From the NCBI RefSeq assembly GCF_022899245.1, contig NZ_JALJAZ010000001.1, forward strand, positions 2,512,802-2,576,801: 64,000 nucleotides of DNA. Reading direction: 5' to 3'. Source of the stretch: Falsirhodobacter halotolerans. GTDB taxonomy: Bacteria; Pseudomonadota; Alphaproteobacteria; Rhodobacterales; Rhodobacteraceae. The notes below the pieces were generated by a model. That model did no database searches and was not told the origin of the DNA. It was given only the letters and a program-made list of their open reading frames with translations. A program made the position numbers and the translations under genes. This document shows positions 37,012 through 46,756 of the stretch, piece after piece (position 1 is the stretch's first letter; the number at the start of each line of letters is the position of its first letter).

Positions 37012-38163
37012 ATGGAAGACTGGCGGAACGGCGGGTTCGGGCTTTACCTGCACTGGCCGTTCTGCCAGTCGAAATGCCCCTATTGCGATTTCAACAGCCA
37101 TGTGGCGACCCGGATCGACCAGAAACGGTGGCAGGCGGCCTATCTGGCCGAGATCGACCGTGTGGGACGTGAAACCTCCGGGCGGGTGCTGAACACCGTC
37201 TTTTTCGGCGGGGGCACGCCGTCCTTGATGGAGCCGGAGGTGGTGGACGCGATCCTGAGCCGCATCCGCGCCACTTGGCCCAACGCCAACGACATCGAAA
37301 TCACGCTGGAGGCCAATCCGGGCTCGGTCGAGGCAGGACGTTTCCGCGCCTTTGCCGAAGCGGGGGTGAACCGCGTGTCGATGGGGGTGCAGGCGCTGAA
37401 CGATACCGATCTGCGCCGTCTGGGCCGCTTGCACACGGTGGCCGAGGCGCGGGCCGCATTCGATGTCGCACGGACCCATTTCGCGCGTGTCAGCTTCGAT
37501 TTGATCTATGCCCGTCAGGACCAGACGCTGGAGGCATGGCGGGCCGAACTGACCGAAGCACTGACGATGGCGGTCGATCACCTGTCGATGTATCAGCTGA
37601 CGATCGAGGATGGGACGGCGTTTGGCGATCGGTTCGCACGGGGCGGGCTGAAGGGCCTTCCGTCCGACGATCTGGGCGCGGATATGTATGATCTGACGCA
37701 GGACATCTGCGAGGCGCATGGCCTGCCCGCCTACGAGGTGTCGAACCATGCCCGACCGGGGGCCGAAAGCCGACACAACCGCATTTACTGGCAGGGCGGC
37801 GATTACGCGGGCATCGGTCCGGGGGCCCATGGACGGCTGACGCTGGACGGGGTCCGTTGGGCCACGGTGGCCCCGCGTGCGCCCGGTGCCTGGCTGGCGG
37901 CGGCGGAGGCGGGCCGCGGCGAGGATCCGCGCGAGGCGGTGACGCGGCAGGAGCAGGCGGACGAATATCTGATGATGGGCCTTCGGCTGCGCGATGGGTT
38001 GGATCTGGACCGTTTGCGCGCGTTGTCGCCATCCCATCCGAACCCGCGCGGGCTGGCCGAAATGGCGGATCTCGGAATGGTCGAGATGGACGCCGCGCGT
38101 CTATGGGCGACGCCCAGGGGGCGCGTGGTGTTGAACGGCGTCATCCGGGCCTTGGCGGCGTGA
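37012..38163 (+). CDS. hemW: Radical SAM heme chaperone HemW
   Basis: 383-residue radical SAM protein with the cluster motif C-x3-C-x2-C (Cys18, 22, 25 in FCQSKCPYCDF), a FFGGGTPSLM SAM-binding motif and a C-terminal HemW domain. It starts GLYLHWPFC, which distinguishes HemW from the true oxygen-independent coproporphyrinogen oxidase HemN (extended N-terminus, C-x3-C-x2-C-x-C). HemN has a fourth Cys; here Phe (27) occupies that position, as in HemW. Role: haem transfer to respiratory enzymes. Confidence 0.9.
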   Translation: MEDWRNGGFGLYLHWPFCQSKCPYCDFNSHVATRIDQKRWQAAYLAEIDRVGRETSGRVLNTVFFGGGTPSLMEPEVVDAILSRIRATWPNANDIEITLEANPGSVEAGRFRAFAEAGVNRVSMGVQALNDTDLRRLGRLHTVAEARAAFDVARTHFARVSFDLIYARQDQTLEAWRAELTEALTMAVDHLSMYQLTIEDGTAFGDRFARGGLKGLPSDDLGADMYDLTQDICEAHGLPAYEVSNHARPGAESRHNRIYWQGGDYAGIGPGAHGRLTLDGVRWATVAPRAPGAWLAAAEAGRGEDPREAVTRQEQADEYLMMGLRLRDGLDLDRLRALSPSHPNPRGLAEMADLGMVEMDAARLWATPRGRVVLNGVIRALAA

Positions 38164-38513
38164 AACGGGCGCTGTGGGGGCTGTGCGGCGGGCTGGCGCT
38201 TGGTCTGGCGGTGGTGGGGGCTGTCCTGCCGCTTTTGCCGACCGTGCCTTTCCTGCTGCTGGCCGCGTTGTGCTTTTCCAAGGCCTCGGATCGTTGGCAT
38301 CGCTGGCTTTTGTCCCACCCGCGCTTTGGCCCGCCCATTCGCGATTGGCGGGCCCGGGGTGCGGTGTCGCGGCGGGCGAAGATGTTTGCATCCATCTGGA
38401 TGGCGTTGGCCTTGGCCCTGTCCCTCGCGGTGGGGGTCCCGATATGGGCGATGACCGCGCAGACCATGGTGCTGATCTGCGTGGCCGTTTTTCTGTGGAC
38501 TAGGCCCGATTAG
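38160..38513 (+). CDS. DUF454 (YbaN-like) inner-membrane protein
   Basis: 117-residue protein with three hydrophobic helices and the family motif LPLLPTVPFLLLAALCFSKAS, followed by HPRFGPPIRDWR. The GTG start overlaps the hemW stop (GTGA), and the 3' end overlaps the convergent parB by 14 bp. DUF454 members are inner-membrane proteins of unknown role. It closes the rph-rdgB-ridA-hemW operon. Confidence 0.85.
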   Translation: MKRALWGLCGGLALGLAVVGAVLPLLPTVPFLLLAALCFSKASDRWHRWLLSHPRFGPPIRDWRARGAVSRRAKMFASIWMALALALSLAVGVPIWAMTAQTMVLICVAVFLWTRPD

Positions 38514-39384
38514 AGGACAGGATGCGGCACAGCGTATCGAGATCCTCCAGCGAGGCGTAACGGATCGAGACCACGCCCGTCTCTCCCCCGGCCAGATGAT
38601 CGATCTGCACCGTCATCCCCAGATTGGCCGAAAGGTCGCCCTCAAGCGCCCGCGTGTCGGCATCCTTGTCGTCGAAGGCGGGGCGCGCCTTGGGGGCCCG
38701 CTCCGGTGCGCCCTTTGCCAGCCGTTCCGTTTCACGCACCGACAGCCCCTTGTCCACCACCTGACGCGCCAAAGCGGAGGCATCGGGCGAGGTGATCAAC
38801 GCGCGGGCGTGACCGGCCGACAGAACCCCTTCCGCCAGCATCTGCTGCACGTCCGCTGGAAGATTCAACAATCTCAATAAGTTAGCGATGTGGGACCGGC
38901 TTTTTGACAGGGCGTTGGCCAGTTTTTCCTGCGTATGACCGAAGCGATCCATCAGGGCCTTGAATCCCAACGCCTCCTCGATCGGGTTCAGGTCGGCGCG
39001 CTGGATGTTCTCGATGATCGCAACTTCCAAGACCTCGGTATCGTCGAAATCGCGGATGATGACCGGCAGATCATGCAGCTGCGCCATCTGCGAGGCACGC
39101 CAGCGACGCTCGCCCGCCACGATCTCGTACCGGTCGCTGTTGGGCTGCGGACGAACGATGAGAGGCTGGATGACACCTTTCGCTCGAATGGAGGCCGATA
39201 AATCTTCAAGCGATTGCGGATCGAACGCGCGACGGGGTTGGTTCGGGTTCGGAACGATCTTTTCGATCGGCAGTGTCGTATCCGCCCGACGCGGTGCGGC
39301 ATCACCGGGATCGACATTGATATCCGCCATGAGGGCGGACAGCCCACGCCCCAGCCCGCGCCGTTCCATCTTGCGGTCCATCAT
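38500..39384 (-). CDS. parB: Chromosome partitioning protein ParB
   Basis: CTP-dependent DNA clamp that loads at parS and spreads to organise the origin region. The 294-residue protein has the N-terminal ParA-interacting peptide [12 protein letters not shown] (about 8-19), the CTP/NBD motif [12 protein letters not shown], and a helix-turn-helix ([19 protein letters not shown]). A C-terminal dimerisation domain ends the chain. Its ATG overlaps the parA stop (ATGA). Two perfect parS sites lie 1.4 and 3.2 kb upstream. Confidence 0.97.
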   Translation of the reverse strand: MMDRKMERRGLGRGLSALMADINVDPGDAAPRRADTTLPIEKIVPNPNQPRRAFDPQSLEDLSASIRAKGVIQPLIVRPQPNSDRYEIVAGERRWRASQMAQLHDLPVIIRDFDDTEVLEVAIIENIQRADLNPIEEALGFKALMDRFGHTQEKLANALSKSRSHIANLLRLLNLPADVQQMLAEGVLSAGHARALITSPDASALARQVVDKGLSVRETERLAKGAPERAPKARPAFDDKDADTRALEGDLSANLGMTVQIDHLAGGETGVVSIRYASLEDLDTLCRILSSNRA

Positions 39385-40175
39385 GCCGATTCCCTTACTT
39401 TCGAATGCCGCGAAATCATCTCCCGCGCCAAGGCGCGATAGGCCTCGCTTCCCTTGGAGGCGCTGTCATACGAGAGCACAGGCAACGCGAAGGAAGGTGC
39501 CTCGCTGACGCGCACATTCCGGGGAATGATGGTTGAAAACACAAGGCTCCCCAAGGTCTTCCGCGCGTCGTCCTCAACAAGTTGGGAAAGGTTGTTGCGC
39601 TTGTCATACATAGTAAGAACCACGCCCTCGATACGGAGGTTGGGGTTCGCGGTCTGCCGAATTTCGCGCACGGTCAGCATGAACTGCGAAAGACCTTCGA
39701 GTGCGAAAAATTCGCTTTGCAAGGGAACGAGCACCGAATCCGATGCCACCAGCGCATTCAGCGTCAGAAGGCTGAGCGATGGCGGACAATCGATAAGGAT
39801 ATAGTCGATATCGATCTTATGCGGAATGCGCAGGGCATTCCGCAGCAACGTGACGCGATGTTCGTTTCGCATCAGCTCCATATCCGCCGAAGACAGATCG
39901 GCATTGGCCGGGCAGACAAACAGGTTGGCAATGCGGGACGGAAGCGCGACCCGATCTATCGACAACTGGTCGAGAATGAGGTCGGACGTTGTCAGGGTTC
40001 GGGACTCTGCCTCGATCCCAAGCCCGGTGGATGCATTGCCTTGCGGGTCCAGATCTATCAACAGAACCTTGTGACCGCTTTCCGCAAGGGCCGCCGCAAG
40101 GTTGATCGACGTCGTTGTCTTCCCCACCCCGCCCTTCTGGTTTGCAATGGCGATCACACGGGCTGCGTCAGACAC
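39381..40175 (-). CDS. parA: Chromosome partitioning ATPase ParA (Soj-type)
   Basis: Walker-type ATPase that moves ParB-bound origins. The 264-residue protein has the deviant Walker [10 protein letters not shown] (14-22), a switch I/Walker A' motif DLDPQGNAS and Walker [10 protein letters not shown]. The longer open frame begins at TTG 40196; GTG 40175 is chosen because AGGA lies about 9 bp upstream and it yields [13 protein letters not shown]. With this start it overlaps the rsmG stop by 8 bp. Short N-terminus (no helix-turn-helix) marks the chromosomal Soj type. Confidence 0.96.
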   Translation of the reverse strand: MSDAARVIAIANQKGGVGKTTTSINLAAALAESGHKVLLIDLDPQGNASTGLGIEAESRTLTTSDLILDQLSIDRVALPSRIANLFVCPANADLSSADMELMRNEHRVTLLRNALRIPHKIDIDYILIDCPPSLSLLTLNALVASDSVLVPLQSEFFALEGLSQFMLTVREIRQTANPNLRIEGVVLTMYDKRNNLSQLVEDDARKTLGSLVFSTIIPRNVRVSEAPSFALPVLSYDSASKGSEAYRALAREMISRHSKVRESA

Positions 40176-40758
40176 GGGAGATATTCCTGAGTTCAAGGAT
40201 TACGGCATCCGCATTCGTGGTGCTCGGATGGATTTCGCAGTCAAAGTGCCACATATGTCGGGCATGTTCAATTTCTTTGGCGTGGTTCGCGCCCTTTGGA
40301 TACAACGAAATCCCCCCGGGACGTTGATGCCGCACGCTGAAGGCGCAAAGCTTGTCCAAAGGTGCAAGCGCGCGTGCGGATACGATATCGGCATTCAAGG
40401 GCGCAACAGCTTCAATCCGCTGCGAAATCACACGGGCATTTAGATCAAGAATACGAATCATTTCGATAAGAAAAGCGGATTTGCGCAGATCTGATTCCAC
40501 AAACGTGAATTTCCCCGCCATGTCGTCGTCTTTGGCGCATATAGCCGCGATGACGCCTGGGAAGCCGCCCCCCGTTCCCAGATCCACCCAATGGGAGAAT
40601 GCCGGTGCATGGTGGAAAACCTGAACGGAGTCTTCAATATGCCGGCGGGCGAAATCATCATCTGTCGATTTCGAAAAAAGATTTATCTTTGCGTTCCATT
40701 TCCGGGCATGCTCCGTAAATTCTGCCATTCGGCCTGATGTTTCACGTGAAACACTCAC
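40168..40758 (-). CDS. rsmG: 16S rRNA (guanine527-N7)-methyltransferase
   Basis: SAM enzyme that methylates G527 of 16S rRNA (also called GidB). The 196-residue protein has [11 protein letters not shown] (about 65-75) and [12 protein letters not shown]. The GTG at 40758 overlaps the mnmG stop (GTGA) and its first codons, reading SVSRETS, lie inside a perfect parS site. An internal ATG at 40728 would leave parS outside the gene. Loss of this enzyme gives low-level streptomycin resistance in several bacteria. Confidence 0.94.
   Translation of the reverse strand: MSVSRETSGRMAEFTEHARKWNAKINLFSKSTDDDFARRHIEDSVQVFHHAPAFSHWVDLGTGGGFPGVIAAICAKDDDMAGKFTFVESDLRKSAFLIEMIRILDLNARVISQRIEAVAPLNADIVSARALAPLDKLCAFSVRHQRPGGISLYPKGANHAKEIEHARHMWHFDCEIHPSTTNADAVILELRNISRV
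40738..40753. promoter_or_regulatory. parS site (perfect)
   Basis: The 16-bp palindrome TGTTTCACGTGAAACA matches the bacterial parS consensus at every position. It lies in codons 2-7 of rsmG, just after the mnmG stop, about 5.2 kb left of the putative oriC, in the same operon as parAB. Confidence 0.95.
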
Positions 40759-42620
40759 GCCGCCTTGTCCCGGATACGAAGATGGCTGAGGATCAGCAGA
40801 AGCGCGGAAGGGGTCATTCCCTCCATCGCCTTCGCTTTGGCTATATTCTCGGGCCGAAAATGCTCCAGTTTCGACCTCAACTCATTTGACAGACCACTGA
40901 TGCGACCATAGTCGATATCGTTCGGGATACCTTTTTGCATGTCCTTCGCCAGCGCAGCAATGCCGTCGGCCTGACGATCCCCATATTGAGCGTAGCGCGC
41001 ATCCGTGATGACTTGCTGACGCAGGTCGGGAGAGAGCTCTGCAAAGGAGGGGACATCCTTATGCAGCGCATCGGTGTTCACGCCATCTATTCCAACAACC
41101 GCAAAGCCGGACCTTTTAACACCGTCTTGGCTGACGGCAATTCCGATGTTGAGCAGCGCCTGCGGTGAAAATGTTATTGCGGCCAAATCCTTGGTCGCAT
41201 TTTCCAAAGCCTCCGACTTCTGACGATAGGCGGATGCCCGTTGTGACCGAACAACACCCAAGTCACACCCCTTCCCGGTCAAACGCTGATCTGCGTTGTC
41301 GGCGCGAAGGCTCAGACGATACTCGGCTCGTGATGTAAACATTCTGTACGGTTCGGTTACCCCGACGCTTGTCAGATCATCGACCATGACACCGATATAA
41401 CTCTCAGCGCGTGAGAAGATAACGGAGCCGTTCCCCCGCCCCTGCGACGCCGCATTCATACCCGCAAGCAAGCCTTGGGCTGCGGCTTCTTCGTATCCGG
41501 TCGTGCCGTTGATCTGACCGGCGAGATACAGGCCCGCGATCTGTTTCAACTCCAGCGTTGACTTCAAACTCCGAGGATCGAAGTAGTCGTATTCAATCGC
41601 GTATCCGGGCTGAAGAATCTCGACATTTTCAAGCCCCTCAATCGATCTCACATACTTCTCCTGAACCTCGGCGGGAAGGGAAGTGGATATTCCGTTGGGA
41701 TAGACGGTATCGTCGTCCAAACCTTCCGGTTCCAGAAATATCTGATGAGACGATTTATCGGAGAACCTGACGATTTTGTCTTCGATTGACGGGCAATACC
41801 GCGGCCCGACCCCCTCGATGAATCCCCCGTACATTGCGGACCGGTTAAGGTTGGCACGAACAATATCATGCGTGCGTTCATTCGTGTGGGTGATCCCGCA
41901 GGCAATTTGGCGCGCCACGGGCCCTTTGGACAGAAACGACATCATCACCGGCTCGATGTCACCTTCCTGACGCTCCAAGGATGCCCAATCGATGGTTTTT
42001 CCGTTCAGTCGTGGTGGGGTACCTGTCTTAAGCCGCCCCGTGTCCAAGCCTAGGCGAGCAAGCTGCATGGCAAGCTTTTGCGAGGGAAGATCACCCATGC
42101 GGCCGCCGGTCTGACGCTTATCACCAATATGGATGACCCCATTAAGGAACGTTCCAGCGGTCAGGATAACCGAAGGCGCGATAATATCTGAGCCATCGGC
42201 AAGCCGAACTCCCCTGACTCGCTCACCTTCGAACAAGAGGCTCGCGACCTCCCCTGCCAAGCGCTCAAGATTCTGAGTGCATTCCAACGCGGATTGAACG
42301 GCCGCCCTGTACAAACGACGATCCGCCTGAACACGCGGGCCCTGAACCGCAGCGCCCTTGCGACGATTGAGCAATCGATACTGGATCCCTGCTTTGTCCG
42401 CAGCGACACCCATGATCCCATCCAAGGCGTCAATCTCACGTACCAAATGCCCCTTCCCCAAGCCACCTATGGCGGGATTGCAGGACATGACGCCGAAATT
42501 GTCCAAACTCATGGAAATTAGAAGAGTGCTGCTGCCCATGCGAGCAGCCGCCGCCGCCGCTTCCACGCCAGCATGTCCGCCGCCCACAACGATCACATCA
42601 TAATGTTTCACGTGAAACAC
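40755..42620 (-). CDS. mnmG: tRNA uridine-5-carboxymethylaminomethyl modification enzyme MnmG (GidA)
   Basis: FAD enzyme that with MnmE installs the cmnm5 group at U34 of certain tRNAs. The 621-residue protein has the FAD loop [10 protein letters not shown] (13-22), [20 protein letters not shown], and the C-terminal tRNA-binding helices (LRIRDKA end). The start taken is GTG 42620, one base after the mnmE stop; it reads [12 protein letters not shown], with a parS site inside codons 1-6. A more distal TTG at 42632 is unlikely. GTG at 42611 is a possible alternative. Confidence 0.95.
   Translation of the reverse strand: MFHVKHYDVIVVGGGHAGVEAAAAAARMGSSTLLISMSLDNFGVMSCNPAIGGLGKGHLVREIDALDGIMGVAADKAGIQYRLLNRRKGAAVQGPRVQADRRLYRAAVQSALECTQNLERLAGEVASLLFEGERVRGVRLADGSDIIAPSVILTAGTFLNGVIHIGDKRQTGGRMGDLPSQKLAMQLARLGLDTGRLKTGTPPRLNGKTIDWASLERQEGDIEPVMMSFLSKGPVARQIACGITHTNERTHDIVRANLNRSAMYGGFIEGVGPRYCPSIEDKIVRFSDKSSHQIFLEPEGLDDDTVYPNGISTSLPAEVQEKYVRSIEGLENVEILQPGYAIEYDYFDPRSLKSTLELKQIAGLYLAGQINGTTGYEEAAAQGLLAGMNAASQGRGNGSVIFSRAESYIGVMVDDLTSVGVTEPYRMFTSRAEYRLSLRADNADQRLTGKGCDLGVVRSQRASAYRQKSEALENATKDLAAITFSPQALLNIGIAVSQDGVKRSGFAVVGIDGVNTDALHKDVPSFAELSPDLRQQVITDARYAQYGDRQADGIAALAKDMQKGIPNDIDYGRISGLSNELRSKLEHFRPENIAKAKAMEGMTPSALLLILSHLRIRDKAA
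42604..42619. promoter_or_regulatory. parS site (perfect), second copy
   Basis: A second exact TGTTTCACGTGAAACA, 1.87 kb from the first. It lies at the mnmG start codon, 3.3 kb left of the putative oriC. Here the palindrome is read in a different frame and encodes FHVKH. Confidence 0.95.
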
Positions 42621-42621
42621 C

Positions 42622-43890
42622 CTACTTACCAATGCAGAAACTTAGGAAAATCTCATCAAGCAGATTTTCAACATTAACATGTCCGATCAGGCTGTCCAAC
42701 GCCAAGGTCGCCTGCCGTAACGTCATGGCCCCAATCTCAGGACTTTGTGAACACCAGTCGCCCGTCAAGGCGTTGAGCTCGGTCAAGGCCACCGTCAGCG
42801 CCGTGCGGTGCCGAACATGCGTGATCGTGGCAACGTTGGCACTCACGTCGGCCAAGATCCGTGAGATGTCGGTTATCAGTCGGTCAACGCCCTGCCCCGT
42901 CAGACCGGAAACACCGTCCGACTGATCCACGTCCGCTTTCGCCCGAACCACGATATCGATTGGCAACGGTTGAAGGCCAAGCGGCTGACCATCGTCCAAA
43001 AACACCCGCAGGTCCGCGCGGCCCGCGCGTTCGATCGCACGCTCAATTCCAATTCTCTCGACGTGATCATTTGCCACACGCAGTCCGGCCGTATCCAGAA
43101 ACGTCACCGGAAGGCCGGACAAGGTCATCCGAACCTCGATGATATCCCGTGTCGTGCCAGCGATATCGGACGTAATTGCCGCCTCCCTGCCAGCTAACCT
43201 ATTCAAAAGAGTAGATTTTCCAGAATTCGGCGCCCCTATGATCGCCACCTCATACCCATCCCGGATACGTTCTGCCGCGAAGGATCCGTCGATCTCCTGT
43301 TGCAGCTCCGTCCGAACCTGGTTGATGAGGTCGGTGACCTCCGGGGTCACATCGACCGGGACATCCTCATCCGCGAAGTCAATGGTGGCCTCCACCAAGG
43401 CCGCCGCCCGGATCAGCTTGCGGCGCCATTCGTCGGCCTTTTGCCCGATGGCACCCGAGAGCACACGAAGCGCCTGCTTTCGCTGAGCCTCGGTCTCCGC
43501 GTCGATCAGATCGGCAAGCCCTTCCACTTGCGTCAGGTCCAGCCGGCCGTTGTCCAAGGCACGGCGGGTGAATTCCCCGGCCTCGGCCAGACGCAGGCCC
43601 GGTTGACGGGCCAGCGCATCCAGAACGGCGGCCGTGATCGCAATGCTGCCGTGGATATGCAGTTCGGCCACATCTTCGCCGGTGAAGCTCGCCCCCTTCT
43701 CGAACAGAAGCACCACCGCCTCGTCCAGAAAAAGATCCCCGTCATACAGGCGGCGCAATGCCGCCCAACGTGGAACCGGCAGCGCGACATTCATCGCCTG
43801 CACGGCTGCGAAGGCCTTGGGACCTGACAGACGGATGACCGCGATCCCGGCCCGCCCCCGGGCCGTGGCGAGGGCGAAGATCGTATCCAT
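42622..43890 (-). CDS. mnmE: tRNA uridine-5-carboxymethylaminomethyl modification GTPase MnmE (TrmE)
   Basis: 422-residue GTPase partner of MnmG. It has an N-terminal formyl-THF-binding domain ([20 protein letters not shown]), a helical domain, an inserted G domain with GAPNSGKST (about 217-225), [11 protein letters not shown] and DTAGLR, and the C-terminal catalytic Cys in CIGK (419-422). Length is slightly below the usual 450. TAG stop one base before the mnmG GTG. First of five tightly spaced genes mnmE-mnmG-rsmG-parA-parB. Confidence 0.95.
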   Translation of the reverse strand: MDTIFALATARGRAGIAVIRLSGPKAFAAVQAMNVALPVPRWAALRRLYDGDLFLDEAVVLLFEKGASFTGEDVAELHIHGSIAITAAVLDALARQPGLRLAEAGEFTRRALDNGRLDLTQVEGLADLIDAETEAQRKQALRVLSGAIGQKADEWRRKLIRAAALVEATIDFADEDVPVDVTPEVTDLINQVRTELQQEIDGSFAAERIRDGYEVAIIGAPNSGKSTLLNRLAGREAAITSDIAGTTRDIIEVRMTLSGLPVTFLDTAGLRVANDHVERIGIERAIERAGRADLRVFLDDGQPLGLQPLPIDIVVRAKADVDQSDGVSGLTGQGVDRLITDISRILADVSANVATITHVRHRTALTVALTELNALTGDWCSQSPEIGAMTLRQATLALDSLIGHVNVENLLDEIFLSFCIGK

Positions 43891-43905
43891 CCGTCCAGCC
43901 TCCCG

Positions 43906-45192
43906 TCAGGTGTTCATCGAATCGAAGAAATCCGAGTTCGACTTGGTCTGTTTCAGTTTCGAAATCAGGAATTCGATCGCGTCCGTGGTGCCCATCGGGT
44001 TCAGAATGCGGCGCAGGACATAGGTTTTCTGCAGATCCGTCTTCTCGACCAGCAGATCCTCTTTCCGCGTGCCCGATTTCAGGATGTCCATCGCCGGGAA
44101 GACGCGCTTGTCGGCCACCTTGCGATCCAGCACGATCTCGGAGTTGCCGGTGCCCTTGAACTCCTCGAAGATCACCTCGTCCATGCGGCTTCCGGTGTCG
44201 ATCAACGCGGTGGCGATGATGGTCAGCGACCCGCCCTCCTCGATGTTGCGGGCGGCGCCGAAGAAGCGTTTGGGGCGTTGCAGCGCGTTGGCGTCCACAC
44301 CTCCCGTCAAAACCTTGCCGGAGGACGGCACGACGGTGTTGAACGCGCGGCCCAGGCGGGTGATCGAATCCAGAAGGATGACCACGTCACGCTTGTGTTC
44401 CACAAGACGCTTGGCCTTCTCGATCACCATCTCGGCCACGGCCACGTGGCGCGTCGCCGGCTCGTCGAAGGTTGAGGAGACGACCTCCCCCTTCACCGAC
44501 CGCTGCATGTCCGTCACCTCTTCGGGACGTTCGTCGATCAGCAGCACGATCAGATAGCATTCGGGATGGTTCGTCTCGATGCTGTGGGCGATGTTCTGCA
44601 ACAGAACCGTCTTGCCCGTTCGCGGCGGTGCCACGATCAACGCCCGCTGCCCCTTCCCGATCGGCGACACCAGGTCGATGATGCGGGCGGAGCGGTCCTT
44701 CACCGTCGGATCCTCGACCTCCATCTTCAGCCGCTCGTCGGGATAAAGCGGGGTCAGGTTGTCGAAATGCACCTTGTGGCGGGCATTCTCGGTCGTGTCG
44801 AAGTTGATCTTCTGCACCTTGGTCAGGCAGAAATACCGCTCATTCTCGCTTGGCGCCTTGATGACGCCCTCGACCGTGTCGCCGGTGCGCAGGCTGAACT
44901 GGCGGATCATGTCGGGGCTGACATAGATGTCGTCGGGGCCGGACAGATAGTTCGCCTCGGGGCTGCGCAGGAAGCCGAATCCGTCCTGCAGCACCTCCAG
45001 CACGCCGTCGCCGCCGATTTCCCAGCCTTCCTCGGCATGTTCTTTCAAAAGCGAGAACATCATCTCGCCCTTGCGCATGGAGGGGGCGTTCTCGATTTCC
45101 CACTCCTCGGCCATGGCCAGAAGGTCGGCCGGCGTCTTGGCCTTCAGATCGGACAGGTTCAGGCGTTCAATGGAAACGGGGGTATCGGTCAT
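43906..45192 (-). CDS. rho: Transcription termination factor Rho
   Basis: Hexameric RNA helicase that ends transcription. The 428-residue protein has the N-terminal helix bundle ([20 protein letters not shown]), a cold-shock-like RNA-binding fold with [11 protein letters not shown], Walker A PPRTGKT (189-195), Walker B-region [16 protein letters not shown], and a C-terminal R-loop region. ATG 45192 gives [13 protein letters not shown]; ten extra in-frame codons are ignored. Located 15 bp upstream of mnmE. Confidence 0.97.
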   Translation of the reverse strand: MTDTPVSIERLNLSDLKAKTPADLLAMAEEWEIENAPSMRKGEMMFSLLKEHAEEGWEIGGDGVLEVLQDGFGFLRSPEANYLSGPDDIYVSPDMIRQFSLRTGDTVEGVIKAPSENERYFCLTKVQKINFDTTENARHKVHFDNLTPLYPDERLKMEVEDPTVKDRSARIIDLVSPIGKGQRALIVAPPRTGKTVLLQNIAHSIETNHPECYLIVLLIDERPEEVTDMQRSVKGEVVSSTFDEPATRHVAVAEMVIEKAKRLVEHKRDVVILLDSITRLGRAFNTVVPSSGKVLTGGVDANALQRPKRFFGAARNIEEGGSLTIIATALIDTGSRMDEVIFEEFKGTGNSEIVLDRKVADKRVFPAMDILKSGTRKEDLLVEKTDLQKTYVLRRILNPMGTTDAIEFLISKLKQTKSNSDFFDSMNT

Positions 45193-45322
45193 ACGGGGGA
45201 ATACATCGATGTTGGGGCGCATTGCCGAAAATGGCAGGCCGCGGTCACGTCGGAATGGAAAGAGCGACAGGCCGGACGGCCCCGCTGGCCGCGTTCCTAT
45301 GCCCTTGCCGCCCCCGAGTCAA

Positions 45323-45760
45323 CTAGAACCGCACGATGACCGAGATCACGATCACCACCATCAGCAGCGTCGGCACCTCGTTCATGATGCGATAGGTGCG
45401 GCCCGTCAGGCGGTTGCGCCCCAATTCGAAATCCCGCCGCCGCGCGGCCAGCCACCCGTGAAAGCCGGTCATCCCCAGAACCGCCGCCGCCTTGGTCCAG
45501 GGCCAGACCTGCCCCCAATCGACGATCCCCGGCGTGAAGACCAGGCACAGCCCGAACACCCAGGTGGCGATCATCGCCGGGTTGATGATGGCGCGCAGCA
45601 ACCGCCGCTCCATCGTCTGGAACAGCGCTTCGGGCACGTCATTCTCGGCATGATAGACGTAAAGCCGCGGCAGATAGAACAGCCCCGCCATCCACGCGAT
45701 GACCGCGATCACGTGAAACGCCTTGATCCAGGGATAGGCGGCGAACAACAGGTCGGTCAT
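45323..45760 (-). CDS. hemJ: Protoporphyrinogen IX oxidase HemJ
   Basis: 145-residue inner-membrane b-haem protein that oxidises protoporphyrinogen IX, the HemJ route used by most alphaproteobacteria instead of HemG/HemY-type enzymes. Four membrane helices, with the conserved His in KAFHVIAVIAWMAG (His16) and RLYVYH. The basic segment WLAARRRDFELGRNR and RIMNEVPTLLMV follow. ATG 45760 has AAGGA 8 bp upstream; the open frame further upstream runs into the putative oriC and is not used. Often adjacent to oriC in this lineage. Confidence 0.92.
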   Translation of the reverse strand: MTDLLFAAYPWIKAFHVIAVIAWMAGLFYLPRLYVYHAENDVPEALFQTMERRLLRAIINPAMIATWVFGLCLVFTPGIVDWGQVWPWTKAAAVLGMTGFHGWLAARRRDFELGRNRLTGRTYRIMNEVPTLLMVVIVISVIVRF

Positions 45761-45770
45761 CGGGCATCCT

Positions 45771-45810
45771 TCAAATAAAATAAGAATAGAGAAAGAAAGG
45801 ATGATGATGA
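45771..45810. other. AT-rich tract, candidate DNA-unwinding element
   Basis: 30 of 40 bases are A or T in a chromosome that is roughly one third A/T. The run includes CAAATAAAATAAGAATAGAG. It sits at the hemJ edge of the putative oriC, 145 bp from the exact DnaA box. Confidence 0.5.
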
Positions 45811-45954
45811 AGTAGGGGCATGGGATAACTGAATCCAGCGCGTGTTCCACAGCCCTTTGCGGACATTTCCAGACTGGGGACAATCATCGGGATGTCACCC
45901 TGATCCCTCACGGCTTCACCCAATCCAGCTTGAAAAAAACTTACAGAAATCGCC

Positions 45955-45963
45955 TGTGAATAA
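45955..45963 (-). promoter_or_regulatory. DnaA box (exact)
   Basis: TTATTCACA on the minus strand matches the consensus TTATNCACA at all nine positions. It lies in the centre of the hemJ-maf gap next to an A-rich stretch. Confidence 0.7.
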
Positions 45964-46001
45964 AATGGGGGAAAGTGATGGATGCCATGGGGGTGCCCCG
46001 C

Positions 46002-46010
46002 TTGTCCACA
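46002..46010 (+). promoter_or_regulatory. DnaA box (one mismatch)
   Basis: TTGTCCACA differs from TTATCCACA at position 3 only. Confidence 0.55.
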
Positions 46011-46033
46011 GGTCGGATATGCGCCCACGCACA

Positions 46034-46042
46034 GGTGGATAA
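46034..46042 (-). promoter_or_regulatory. DnaA box (one mismatch)
   Basis: TTATCCACC on the minus strand differs from TTATCCACA at the last position. Weaker look-alikes are TTATCCCAC (46074-46082) and TGTTCCACA (45843-45851). Confidence 0.55.
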
Positions 46043-46162
46043 CAGGCCCCGGAAGCTTGACTTGAGGGCGGGGTTATCCCACACCTCGCAGACCGGGAAA
46101 TTTTCCCAAGAGGCGATCCTCCCGATTCGACCCTGATTCCTCCACAGATTCGCCCCGCCACA

Positions 46163-46756
46163 ATGCGCCTTATTCTTGCCACATCCTCCGCCACCCGCTG
46201 CCAGCTTTTGCGTCAGGCCGGCATTGCGTTCGACGCCCTGCCCGCGCGGGTGGATGAAAAATCCATTCGCCTTGCGCTGCAGGCCGAAGACGCCCATCCC
46301 CGCGACGTGGCCGACACGCTGGCCGAGATGAAGGCCCGCAAGATTGCGGACCGCCATCCCGACACGCGGGTTCTGGGATGCGATCAGGTTCTGGCCATGG
46401 ATCGCACCGTGTTCGCCAAGCCCGAAACCAAGGAGGAAGCGCGCGATCAACTCGCCACCCTTGCCGGGCGCAGCCACATGCTGATCTCGGCCATCGTCGC
46501 CTATGAGAACGCCCGCCCCGTCTGGCGCCATGTTGCCGAGGCGAAGCTGACCATGCGCCCGCTGTCGGATGCCTATCTGGACGATTACCTTGCGCGGAAC
46601 TGGGACAGCGTGCGCCATTCCGTCGGCGGCTACAAACTGGAGGAGGAGGGCGTGCGCCTGTTCACCGAGATACGCGGCGATCATTTCACCATTCTGGGCC
46701 TGCCGATGCTGCCGCTTCTGGCCTGGCTGGGGCAACGGGGGGCGATCGCGACATGA
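46163..46756 (+). CDS. maf: Maf family nucleotide pyrophosphatase
   Basis: 197-residue house-cleaning NTP pyrophosphatase. Members cleave non-canonical or pyrimidine NTPs and affect septum formation. It has [18 protein letters not shown] (3-20), DEKSIR, the catalytic acidic residue in [10 protein letters not shown], and [14 protein letters not shown]. It is the first gene to the right of the putative oriC. The next ATG (aroE) overlaps its stop by 4 bp, starting the operon maf-aroE-coaE-dnaQ. Confidence 0.93.
   Translation: MRLILATSSATRCQLLRQAGIAFDALPARVDEKSIRLALQAEDAHPRDVADTLAEMKARKIADRHPDTRVLGCDQVLAMDRTVFAKPETKEEARDQLATLAGRSHMLISAIVAYENARPVWRHVAEAKLTMRPLSDAYLDDYLARNWDSVRHSVGGYKLEEEGVRLFTEIRGDHFTILGLPMLPLLAWLGQRGAIAT

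Larger units (their letters stand above)
45761..46162. other. Putative chromosomal replication origin (oriC)
   Basis: The 402-bp gap between hemJ (-) and maf (+) is the only gene-free stretch over 300 bp. It holds an AT-rich tract at 45771-45810 (30 of 40 bases A/T by count) and a second at 45930-45950. It also has DnaA boxes (one exact, two with one mismatch, weaker ones), an interrupted palindrome GGGAAATTTTCCC (46096-46108), and four GANTC sites, three within 28 bp. Genes diverge from it on both sides, parS sites are nearby and the hemJ/rho/maf neighbourhood is typical of alphaproteobacterial origins. dnaA is elsewhere. Confidence 0.75.

Noticed and set aside
38720..38740. CGTTTCACG half-site in parB
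   Set aside because: Matches only the left half of parS, with no palindrome.
45706..45721. Possible extra parS around CACGTGAAACG inside hemJ
   Set aside because: Only the right half matches; the left half (GCGAT) does not, so overall agreement is poor.
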